From the NCBI GenBank assembly GCA_046483125.1, contig JAWODU010000119.1:13011-77010 (forward strand): a DNA stretch of 64,000 nucleotides, read 5' to 3'. Source of the DNA: JAWODU01 sp046483125 (lineage in GTDB: Bacteria > Verrucomicrobiota > Kiritimatiellia > UBA8416 > JAWODU01). Of the stretch, positions 26,047 through 33,438 are shown one piece after another. The notes under the pieces were generated by a model. That model searched no databases. It saw only the letters and a list, made by a program, of their open reading frames with translations, and was not told the origin of the DNA. A program made the translations under genes and the position numbers. Each line of letters begins with the position of its first letter. Within the stretch, counting starts at the first letter, position 1.

Positions 26047-27341
26047 AACAAATGCCCGGGACTTTTTTCCAGGGCATTCCACAGCATGATCCCGTTTCGG
26101 AAGGTATAAACTGCCCTGCCCGTCACGTTCCATCCTTCAAATGGAGTATTCCGCGCCCGCGAACGGAACATCGAAGAACGTATGGTGTACGGATTCTGCA
26201 AGTCAAGAAAGGTAATATCCGCGGGGGCGCCCGGCGCCAGCGACGGCACAGGCAGATTCAGAACTTTCGCGGGTCCTGCAGTCCATCGACTGATCCATTG
26301 GGCCAGTTCCATAAGCCCGCTTTTGACCATAATCGTGTAGGTTACCGGAACCGCGGTTTCAAGCCCGATAACCCCGAAAGGCGCTTCAACAAAGCCCCTC
26401 CCCTTGGCCGCAGGAGTATGAGGGGCGTGGTCGGTGGCAAAAACGGAAATCGAGCCTTCGGCAGTTGCGGCGCGGAGAGCTTCCCGATCCTTGGCACTTC
26501 CCAAAGGCGGATTCATCTTAAAATCCGGGTCAGCGGACCCGATATCCGCATCGCAGAGGGCAACATGATGGGGGGTGACTTCAGCGGATACCCGCGAATC
26601 CGACGCCTCGGCCACGGCACGGACTGAATCCCGGGACGACAAATGCTGAACATGAAGCGCGCAACCGGTTCGCCGGGCCAGTCTTATGTCACGCTCGACA
26701 ATGCTCGCTTCCGCCTCAGCCGGTATTCCGGGAAGTCCCAATCGCTTCGACTCCTCTCCCTCGCGTATGACCCCCCTGCCGGCCAGCGACGGATCCAGCG
26801 CGTGATCCAGCACGGGTTTGCCAAGTGAATCTGCCTTGCGCATGGCCTGCTCCATAAGACGGCTGTCGCCAACAGTGGAACCGTCGTCGGTAAAAGCACA
26901 TGCACCGGCCTTTGCCATGGCCGGAAAATCGCCCAGGGAACCGCCGCCGCGGTTCAGCGTGACACAGGCGGCGGGCAGAATCCTCGCAAATTCAGGGCCG
27001 GAAACCTTTTCCAGCAGCCGGAGTACACGGTCGCTTGAATCGACCGGGGGAACGGTATTGGGCATCATAAGAACCGTCGAAAAACCGCCGGCTGACGCCG
27101 CACGCGAACCGGACTCAAGAGTTTCTGCGTCGGGATCGCCCGGCTCCCGGAAATGCACGTGCATATCTATCAGGCCGGGAACGGCTGTCAACCCCGCCCC
27201 CTCAATACGGGCGACCTTTCCCGTCAAGCGTTCGGGAACGGGCCGGATGAAGCCGTTTTCGACATAAATATCCGATATTTCATCCCGGGACAAAACCGGG
27301 TCAACGACCCGCGCACCGGTTATGAGCCATGTGTCATTCAT
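26043..27341 (-). CDS. pyrC: Dihydroorotase
   Basis: Cyclises carbamoyl-aspartate to dihydroorotate in pyrimidine synthesis. It is an amidohydrolase of the class I (long) type: IDMHVHFREPGDPDAET near residue 58 carries the HxH metal site, ALHVQHLSS and VTPHHVAL hold later metal His, and FATDHAPHT carries the catalytic Asp. Length (432 aa) is normal. No other pyr gene is adjacent. The 346 bp upstream contain a dispersed repeat element. Confidence 0.95.
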   Translation of the reverse strand: MNDTWLITGARVVDPVLSRDEISDIYVENGFIRPVPERLTGKVARIEGAGLTAVPGLIDMHVHFREPGDPDAETLESGSRAASAGGFSTVLMMPNTVPPVDSSDRVLRLLEKVSGPEFARILPAACVTLNRGGGSLGDFPAMAKAGACAFTDDGSTVGDSRLMEQAMRKADSLGKPVLDHALDPSLAGRGVIREGEESKRLGLPGIPAEAEASIVERDIRLARRTGCALHVQHLSSRDSVRAVAEASDSRVSAEVTPHHVALCDADIGSADPDFKMNPPLGSAKDREALRAATAEGSISVFATDHAPHTPAAKGRGFVEAPFGVIGLETAVPVTYTIMVKSGLMELAQWISRWTAGPAKVLNLPVPSLAPGAPADITFLDLQNPYTIRSSMFRSRARNTPFEGWNVTGRAVYTFRNGIMLWNALEKSPGHLF

Positions 27342-27687
27342 AGCGGCCGACTATAGCATAGCGCCCGCCGCACTGAAACGGCGTTTTTGCCGCGGAACGC
27401 GTTATGAAATCAGGGGCACGACAATTGTAATTATGGCGTCAGACCTCCGCGACCTCGTGTCGCGGGTGGAGGAGATTTGGGAAAAACTCTGCCGTTTTCC
27501 CCAAATCTTTTGCTCCTGCCGCACCCGCCTTCGTCCGTCAGCCGACGGACTACGGCGGACAGGCAAGGCGGCAGGGGGCGGAAGCCAAAATGAGGATTTT
27601 TGAGGGAGACCCGTCCGGCCTTGACACCGGCACTCCCGTATGCGAATAATTCTTTTTGACGCTTACCGCCCCGAAAGGCAGGCAGAC
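27342..27687. other. Divergent pyrC/FHA intergenic region with a dispersed repeat
   Basis: No gene is supported. The region near the pyrC start is unremarkable. From 27446 the sequence has a short hairpin (GACCTCCGCGACC...GTCGCGGGTGG type) and then element X, annotated separately. The FHA start ATG at 27688 follows AGGCAGG. Confidence 0.5.
27478..27600 (-). repeat. Dispersed element X, copy 1
   Basis: The reverse complement of this segment matches 40622-40765 over most of its length. Shared parts in order are TTTTGGCTTCCGCCCC, TGCCGCCTTGCCTGTCC, CGGCAGGAGC and a GGGGAAAACG/GTTTTCCC hairpin. A stem GTCCGTC-AGCC-GACGGAC lies at 27533-27550. No coding potential was seen, so it looks like a short nonautonomous intergenic repeat. 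Confidence 0.8.
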
Positions 27688-28197
27688 ATGGCATTTCTCA
27701 AAGTAACATCGGGTCCGTCGAAAGGGAAAGACTTCAAGGTTGATCGTGACGAGGTCGTGATCGGCCGCAGTCACGACAACGCTGTTCCCCTGGGCGATCC
27801 CTCCGTCTCCGGCCGGCACTGCGTAATCGAACGAAGCGGCAGAAAATATGTGCTCAGGGACCTCGACTCCACCAACGGCACTCTCCTGAACAACGTGCGA
27901 ATTACAGAATACCGCCTCAGCCCGAAAGACGTGATTCGCGTGGGCGCCAACGAAATGATCTTCGACGGCAGTGATATCGAACCGCCCGGAGATGACTCAT
28001 CTCTTGATGAAACGCAGGTTACCGTAAAACTCCCGTCGGAAAGCGTCTCCAGCCAAACGCCGTCTCCACGTTTCGCCGCTCCCAAAGACAGCAGAATGAA
28101 ATGGGTTATAATCCTCGCCGTACTGGGAGTTGTAACCCTGGCGGCTCTGGCGTGGTTTCTTGTCAGGCTTTTCGGAAGCTGGCCGCTCACAGATTAG
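27688..28197 (+). CDS. FHA-domain protein with C-terminal membrane anchor
   Basis: About 169 residues from ATG 27688. The forkhead-associated domain spans residues 5-100 with VIGRSHDNAVPLGDPSVSGRHC and LRDLDSTNGTLLNNVRI, the phosphothreonine-binding loops. A disordered acidic linker follows, then a single TM near the C-terminus (WVIILAVLGVVTLAALAWFL), so it is tail-anchored with the FHA domain in the cytoplasm. No kinase gene is nearby. It binds phosphopeptides by family knowledge, and the partner is unknown. Confidence 0.9.
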   Translation: MAFLKVTSGPSKGKDFKVDRDEVVIGRSHDNAVPLGDPSVSGRHCVIERSGRKYVLRDLDSTNGTLLNNVRITEYRLSPKDVIRVGANEMIFDGSDIEPPGDDSSLDETQVTVKLPSESVSSQTPSPRFAAPKDSRMKWVIILAVLGVVTLAALAWFLVRLFGSWPLTD

Positions 28198-28206
28198 GCC
28201 GCTGGA

Positions 28207-29199
28207 TCAAATTCTCAGTAATGCCGCCTCATCTTCCTTCGCTGACTCAACTTCCAGCGTATACATCCCGCGGGCGGATCTTACCCTGACCGACACCTTG
28301 TCCCCGGGCAGGCAATCGCTGTATCTGGCGCATATCGCCGCGCCCTCCGCTACATCGGACTCCCGCGCAGTAAAAGGAAGAAGTCCGGTCGGCCCCGGCG
28401 CACTTTCCACCTTGAGCAGGAGGTCATACAGTTCTGCAGTACCTTCAAGATAAATGTTTTCCGGCTCGTTTCTACCCACTATCAACTTCAGTTTCTCGCC
28501 CAGCCGGAAGTGTCTTCCGACTCTCAAAAGGTCAATCGACCTTACTCCGTTCAACCCCTCATGAGTTTTCAAATCCTCCAGCCGCCTGCAGAAATTGGGT
28601 TCAGTAAGCCTGCATCCTCCCGCCGGGGCCGGTATGTCCTTCAGCCCGAATTCTCCCGCAAGCTTGATCTGGCTTTTCCGGCCCCTGCCGCTCAATGAAA
28701 GCAGTTTTGCCCTGTCAATCAGGCCTTTTTCCTCCAGAGGAGTGGGAGGCAGAAGACCCGCGCTGAGAGGCCTGAGCAGTACGTCGCCGCAGGCAGACTC
28801 TCCGGCTATCAGTTCCAGGCTCTGCATGTTTTGAGACATCGGCCTTTCGTTAAGCACTTCGCCCGTAGCGATAAAGTCAAAACCGAGATCCACCCGCAAT
28901 TCTTCCGCTCTTTTGAGCATGAGGATATGGCAGTCGATGCAGGGATTCATGCAGGAACCGAATCCGTGTTTCGGTTTCTCCAGAAGAGAAACGATATCGG
29001 CCGAGAAATTGACAATTTCAAGAGGAACGTCAAGCTGAACACCTGCGTCTTTCGCGGATTCAATATCGAAAAACGGGCTGTCAAACACAACGCCGTGAAC
29101 CACTATCCCCTGCTGTCTCAAGACGCATACGGCCAGTCTGCTGTCCAGCCCGCCCGAAAGAAGGACAAGCCCGCGCATCGGTTTGTCATGCTCCGTCAT
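28207..29199 (-). CDS. PP-loop ATPase, tRNA thiolation-like (ThiI/MnmA-related)
   Basis: 330 residues with an N-type ATP pyrophosphatase PP-loop LLSGGLDSRLAVCVL near residue 13. A Cys pair in GSCMNPCIDCHILMLKRA near residue 82 and a later Cys in GGCRLTEPNFC near residue 193 are arranged as in tRNA sulfurtransferases that use Cys or an Fe-S cluster. A C-terminal segment VGRNEPENIYLEG resembles a DUF814-like region. Likely adenylates and thiolates a tRNA uridine. It lacks the THUMP domain of classical ThiI and full MnmA architecture, so the exact product is uncertain. It converges with the FHA gene 9 bp away. Confidence 0.8.
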   Translation of the reverse strand: MTEHDKPMRGLVLLSGGLDSRLAVCVLRQQGIVVHGVVFDSPFFDIESAKDAGVQLDVPLEIVNFSADIVSLLEKPKHGFGSCMNPCIDCHILMLKRAEELRVDLGFDFIATGEVLNERPMSQNMQSLELIAGESACGDVLLRPLSAGLLPPTPLEEKGLIDRAKLLSLSGRGRKSQIKLAGEFGLKDIPAPAGGCRLTEPNFCRRLEDLKTHEGLNGVRSIDLLRVGRHFRLGEKLKLIVGRNEPENIYLEGTAELYDLLLKVESAPGPTGLLPFTARESDVAEGAAICARYSDCLPGDKVSVRVRSARGMYTLEVESAKEDEAALLRI

Positions 29200-29481
29200 C
29201 GCGGCTAAAAGATATATACTGAAAGCATGTTGGTAAAGCGTAAAAGAACAGTGCCCACAATGTCTCTACTGCTCTGCTCCCTTTGCATCGCGCCCGGCGG
29301 CGCTGGAGCCCGGAAAAGGTGACAGACCCCGGCTCACTGCGTGACGCGGGGGAGAAAGAGCTCAGAGAAACCAACAGACGGGTGCGGGCGGCTTCCAGGC
29401 TCCCCCCGCTTGACGAGGGGGAGGCAAACTGATAGTCTTACTTGTTGTAGAACCCAAAGCTATACAGACAGGAGGCAGGAC
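29200..29481. other. ilvC upstream region
   Basis: Divergent spacer. It holds copy 1 of element Y (29254-29304) and a CTCCCC/GGGGAG hairpin (29400-29423) about 60 bp before ilvC. The frame open from 29341 into ilvC is not conserved-looking, and the true ilvC start is at 29482 behind GGAGG. Confidence 0.55.
29254..29304 (+). repeat. Dispersed element Y, partial copy 1
   Basis: 51 bp matching 60002-60052 with about five mismatches (shared core CTCTACTG, CTGCTCCC, TTGCATCGCG, CGGCGGCGCT). The 47300-47362 segment is a further copy in the opposite orientation. Confidence 0.8.
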
Positions 29482-30582
29482 ATGGCACTGATAAACTTCG
29501 GCGGCGTAAAAGAAAACGTCATCACCAGGAAAGAGTTCCCTCTCAGCAAGGCCCGCAGAATCCTGAAGAACGAGACCATTGCCGTTCTCGGCTACGGTGT
29601 GCAGGGCCCGGCCCAGTCGCTGAATATGCGCGACAACGGCTTTAAGGTAATAATCGGCCAGTCCAAAGCCTTCAAGAAGGACTGGAACCGCGCCAGAAAC
29701 GACGGCTGGGTACCGGGGAAAACGCTTTTTGACCTCGAGGAAGCCGCCGAACGCGGAACCATTATTCAAATGCTGGTAACCGACGCGGCGCAGAGAATAA
29801 TCTGGCCCAAAATAAAAAAGAAACTCAACCCTGGTGACGCCCTGTATTTTTCGCACGGCTTTTCCATAGTCTACAGGAAACAGACCGGTGTCATACCTTC
29901 CGGGGACCTGGACGTCATTATGGCAGCTCCCAAAGGCTCCGGGACTTCCGTACGGCGAAATTTTCTTGCGGGAGCGGGTATCAACTCCAGTTACGCGGTT
30001 TTTCAGGACGCCACCGGCAACGCCGATGAAAGATGCAAGGCTATCGGAATAGCCATCGGTTCAGGGTATCTCTTCCCGACAACGTTCGAACACGAGGTCT
30101 ATAGCGACCTGACAGGCGAACGCGGCGTTCTCATGGGAGCGCTGGCCGGTGTCATGGAAGCGCAGTACCAGGTACTGAGGCGCCACGGACATTCTCCCAG
30201 CGAGGCCTTTAACGAAACGGTCGAAGAACTGACCCAGAGCCTCATCAGGCTCGTCGACGAAAACGGCATGGACTGGATGTTCTCCAACTGTTCGGCAACG
30301 GCTCAGCGCGGCGCCCTTGACTGGAAATCGAAATTCAAAAAGGCGGTCCTTCCGGTCTTCAACACGCTCTACGAGTCCGTGAAATCGGGCAAAGAAACAC
30401 GTCGCGTAATCACGGCCTGCGGTAAAAAGAACTACCAGCAGATGCTGGCGAACGAGCTGGATAAGATAGGTAATTCGGAAATGTGGCGCGCCGGAAAAGC
30501 GGTGCGGGATCTCCGGCCGCACGCGAAAGCCAGGAAGATCACGAAATCCACAAAGGGAGTCAAGGGGCGCAAATCACGCTGA
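29482..30582 (+). CDS. ilvC: Ketol-acid reductoisomerase
   Basis: Isomerises and reduces acetohydroxy acids in valine/isoleucine synthesis. MALINFGGVKENV at ATG 29482 follows GGAGG. The Rossmann motif VLGYGVQGPAQSLNMRD lies near residue 36. The C-terminal knotted domain carries FEHEVYSDLTGERGVLMGAL with the Mg-binding Asp/Glu. A Lys/Arg-rich tail follows (KARKITKSTKG). Length 366 aa. No ilvB/ilvN partner is in the window. Confidence 0.95.
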   Translation: MALINFGGVKENVITRKEFPLSKARRILKNETIAVLGYGVQGPAQSLNMRDNGFKVIIGQSKAFKKDWNRARNDGWVPGKTLFDLEEAAERGTIIQMLVTDAAQRIIWPKIKKKLNPGDALYFSHGFSIVYRKQTGVIPSGDLDVIMAAPKGSGTSVRRNFLAGAGINSSYAVFQDATGNADERCKAIGIAIGSGYLFPTTFEHEVYSDLTGERGVLMGALAGVMEAQYQVLRRHGHSPSEAFNETVEELTQSLIRLVDENGMDWMFSNCSATAQRGALDWKSKFKKAVLPVFNTLYESVKSGKETRRVITACGKKNYQQMLANELDKIGNSEMWRAGKAVRDLRPHAKARKITKSTKGVKGRKSR

Positions 30583-30595
30583 TCTGCCGTAACCC

Positions 30596-31681
30596 GTGAA
30601 GAAACAGATCCCTTTACTTCTTGCAGGTTCGGCGGTAATCACAGCGGCGGCGGCTCTTTTTTTCGTTCTGACAAGAACAACGGGGCCTCCGGCCGGAGAC
30701 GTGCGGGAGGCGGAAAGTCTACCCGACACAAGCGTAGAACATGGCATATCGACAAACGGAACAGCAACGGCCGAACAACCGATTGAATCGACTCTGACGG
30801 AGGACCCGGCCGCTCTCGTTCTTGAACTACGTCGAAGTATTCTCTGGAACCGTCCCCGGCGCGTGAGGGCCGCCCGCGCCGCTCTACTGACTGTCGGAGA
30901 TCAGGCCGTTCCCGAGCTGATAAACCTGCTCAATTCCGGCAACCCGGTATTGGAAACAGCCTCTTTCAATATACTCATGGACATGGGAAGCGCCGCGGCC
31001 GTGGGCGCGGCTATCGGCAAAGCTCTGTCCATCCCGGAGGATGCCCGACATAAAGCGGATATTCTGGAGAGCTTCGCTTCCATTCGGGAAAAGCCCGTTG
31101 TCCGGCTTCTGATCGATATGCTGGGCCGCGAATCCGACGCGTCAGCCCGCGGCAGGATTATGGAAATCCTCTCGGTTATGCGCGGCCCCGCCGTGGTGGA
31201 AACGCTTGCAGCGTCGATCGAGGACCCCCGGAACAGCGAAGAGATCCGGAACAGCACAGCCGTACTGGCTACCCTGAGCCATACTTCCAACGTTCCGGCA
31301 CTGGCCGATGCCATTCAAAGCTCAGGAGAGCCTACCGTATGGCGGGCATCCGCCGTTGCACTGGCAAATATCGGCAACCCCGAAGCATGCACGCGCCTTA
31401 TCGAGTTTTCGGCCTATGAAGGTCTCTCGGAATACTGTCTGACGGCCCTTGCCACGGTGAGCTCTCCCCCGGCGCTTACGTTTCTGCTCGATGTTCTCGC
31501 CGACACGGAAAAGAGGCCGGAAGTCCGGTCAGCCGCCGCCCGCGCCCTCGGCAATTATCCCGAACGCCGGGCGGCGCTGGAACTGACGGTTCTGCTGGAC
31601 GGCGAGGAAGATATTCGCGTCAGAGAAGCTATCGCGGAATCGCTCGACACAATAATCTCGAATCTGGACTACCAGCCCTGA
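30596..31681 (+). CDS. Exported HEAT-repeat protein
   Basis: 361 residues, GTG start at 30596, 13 bp after ilvC. An N-terminal hydrophobic segment (about residues 5-24) acts as signal or anchor. A low-complexity linker follows, then about seven HEAT-type helical repeats (ARAALLTVGDQAVPELINLL, RSAAARALGNYPERRAAL). Such proteins are protein-binding scaffolds and no enzyme motif is present. Its link to ilvC is probably only positional. Confidence 0.85.
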   Translation: MKKQIPLLLAGSAVITAAAALFFVLTRTTGPPAGDVREAESLPDTSVEHGISTNGTATAEQPIESTLTEDPAALVLELRRSILWNRPRRVRAARAALLTVGDQAVPELINLLNSGNPVLETASFNILMDMGSAAAVGAAIGKALSIPEDARHKADILESFASIREKPVVRLLIDMLGRESDASARGRIMEILSVMRGPAVVETLAASIEDPRNSEEIRNSTAVLATLSHTSNVPALADAIQSSGEPTVWRASAVALANIGNPEACTRLIEFSAYEGLSEYCLTALATVSSPPALTFLLDVLADTEKRPEVRSAAARALGNYPERRAALELTVLLDGEEDIRVREAIAESLDTIISNLDYQP

Positions 31682-31993
31682 AGGAGGCTATCCGGGAAAG
31701 AATCCGCCCCGGTTCCGCCGGGCACCGCCCCACTGCAAGTCTGCGCCGAATTCCTCAATGCGCACCTTTGCATATCTTCAGACATGTTCTTATTTTACTT
31801 CACGATCGTGAAGTAAAATAAGAACATGTTTTTTCAACAAGCGCATATTAAACAAGCAAAAGCGAGGATAAACGGCTCGCGGCATTGCCGGAATGCGCGG
31901 ATTGTCCCGGGAATTATACGGGTTGACGCCGTTAATGGTGTTCGTCCGGCGACTTTCGGAGATAGCCACCTGCAGGAAAGCACCAATACTGGA
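31682..31993. other. Intergenic region with 48-bp perfect palindrome
   Basis: No coding sequence supported. It contains the AT-rich palindrome 31782-31829 and separates the convergent HEAT-repeat gene and tRNA-Thr/holA transcripts. Confidence 0.6.
31782..31834 (+). terminator. Perfect 48-bp inverted repeat followed by six T
   Basis: Two 24-base arms meet without any loop at CACGATCGTG (centre 31805/31806), and the outer ends are ACATGTTC and GAACATGT. On the plus strand it is followed by T6 (31829-31834), so it could terminate the HEAT-repeat gene 100 bp upstream. Its perfect symmetry, zero-length loop and AT-rich arms in a GC-rich genome also fit a protein-binding site or mobile-element end. 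Confidence 0.6.
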
Positions 31994-32069
31994 TGGAGCC
32001 AACGGTCGGGATCGAACCGACGACCTGCTCATTACGAGTGAGCTGCTCTACCGACTGAGCTACGTTGGC
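31994..32069 (-). tRNA. tRNA-Thr (anticodon CGT)
   Basis: 76 nt on the minus strand including an encoded CCA. Acceptor GCCAACG pairs with CGTTGGC, the D arm is GCTC...GAGC, the anticodon stem GCTCA/TGAGC encloses CTCGTAA, and the T arm GTCGG/CCGAC has loop TTCGATC. It reads ACG threonine codons. It lies 23 bp after holA on the same strand. Confidence 0.97.
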
Positions 32070-32092
32070 TTTGTCGACTGTTCTTCTTTTTA

Positions 32093-33238
32093 TTAGACGG
32101 GGCTGACGGGATCAACAGGATTTTTTATTGATCCGCCGGACTTCTTCTGTCCGATGCATTTCATCAGCAGTATTTCCAGCACTGTCTCCGGAGGCACACT
32201 CGTTCTCACCAACTGCTCGTGCGCCTCAAGTGCAAGGTCCAGGCACGCTTCAAGCCTGCGCCGGGAAAACTTTTTAGCCTGCAATGCCAGCAAAAAGGTT
32301 CTGTAAGGATGAGTCTTTCGCGGATCCCTGTTCATTTGCGTCGAAAATCTTTCTTCCGCTTCAGGAGGGACGTCCCGCCATACTGCCGTGGATTTCCTGC
32401 CATTTCTTTTTCTTACGAGCCAGCCGTTGTCAAGGGCCTCCCGGTATATCAACAGTTCTCGGATCCTGTTTTCTATTGCGATAATCAGGCCTATGGGATT
32501 CTCCTTCTGGAAAATCAACTGACGAAGCACCCCGAGGGCGCTGACTGCATCGCGCTTCCCGAAGGCGTCGGCAAGATCCCAGGCCAGCGCGGAGCGCCCG
32601 GAAGAAGTAATCGCCCGAACGTCCTGTATTCCCGCCTCCCGGTCTTCCCCGACGAAAACTTTCATTTTTTCGATTTCAGATGCAATAAAACGGCTGTCGG
32701 TACCAGTCTTTTCTACAAACGCGTTCAGCGCGTCCTCTCCGATCCTGAGGCCCGACTTCCTGAACATTTCCTTTGCCGTCGACATGGCCTGCTTCTCCGC
32801 CATATACGGCTTATCCGACACTGCGAACTCATACAGCTCTCCTGCGGCCTTGCACGCCTTGTAGATGCTCCATCGTTTGTCCGCCCGAGGCGCCGTAATA
32901 ACCAGCGCCTGGCCTCCGGGAAGGCCTTCCTTTATCAACAAAGCAATTTCGTTGACGCTTTCTTTCACCGCCGAGGACCTCCCGACGGTACTTTCGCTCA
33001 GAAAGCCCGCGTTCCTCAGCCAGACAGTTTTGCCTGACCCCAGAAAGCCGGGTGTTCGCAGGGCTTCAACGCATCGGCCCAGGGCCTCCAGGGCTGTCTC
33101 CGTGTTCTCCGCTCTTCCCTCCACTATTTCCAGGCCGAAATCGCGGTCTTCAGGAGAGACCAGCGAATCAACTATCTCCCTGCCCTTTCCGTCAGCGAGA
33201 TACTCGTCCCCGACAATCAGATATACTCCGCTTTCCAA
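32093..33238 (-). CDS. holA: DNA polymerase III delta subunit
   Basis: Clamp-loader subunit that opens the sliding clamp. The sequence follows the HolA pattern: an N-terminal YLIVGDEYLADGKGREIV, the central AAA-like domain 1-2 without a functional P-loop, TGTDSRFIASEIEKMKVFVG, and the C-terminal collar domain (LGVLRQLIFQKENPIGLIIAI). Length 381 aa, slightly long. It is divergent from the HD phosphodiesterase gene with 200 bp between. Confidence 0.9.
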   Translation of the reverse strand: MESGVYLIVGDEYLADGKGREIVDSLVSPEDRDFGLEIVEGRAENTETALEALGRCVEALRTPGFLGSGKTVWLRNAGFLSESTVGRSSAVKESVNEIALLIKEGLPGGQALVITAPRADKRWSIYKACKAAGELYEFAVSDKPYMAEKQAMSTAKEMFRKSGLRIGEDALNAFVEKTGTDSRFIASEIEKMKVFVGEDREAGIQDVRAITSSGRSALAWDLADAFGKRDAVSALGVLRQLIFQKENPIGLIIAIENRIRELLIYREALDNGWLVRKRNGRKSTAVWRDVPPEAEERFSTQMNRDPRKTHPYRTFLLALQAKKFSRRRLEACLDLALEAHEQLVRTSVPPETVLEILLMKCIGQKKSGGSIKNPVDPVSPV

Positions 33239-33333
33239 GCCGGATTCCTTTCTTTTCCGCTGATATTGTCAGAAACAGCGCTGAAATACCAATAAAATGC
33301 GCTTTTGCCGGCCCCTGACAAGCGCATTTTTGG

Positions 33334-33363
33334 CTGACAACCACCCGCCGGCGGGCGTATTAT
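33334..33363 (+). promoter_or_regulatory. Probable promoter with palindrome in the spacer
   Basis: CTGACA (33334-33339) and TATTAT (33358-33363) are 18 bp apart, and the spacer holds the perfect 12-bp palindrome CCCGCCGGCGGG (33344-33355). It points toward the HD-domain gene starting at 33439. The palindrome could be an operator, which is inferred from position only. Confidence 0.5.
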
Positions 33364-33379
33364 CTCTCCTGATAACGAA

Positions 33380-33407
33380 CGGGCCTGTCGGATTCATGAC
33401 AGGCCCG
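33380..33407 (+). promoter_or_regulatory. Stable leader hairpin before the HD-domain gene
   Basis: A 10-bp perfect stem CGGGCCTGTC / GACAGGCCCG (33380-33389 with 33398-33407) with an eight-base loop lies in the 5' leader, 31 bp before the ATG at 33439. No T-run follows, so it is not an obvious terminator. No riboswitch class is recognised. Confidence 0.5.
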
Positions 33408-33438
33408 GTTGCATGTCAAAGGAAATGATTCGCCGATC

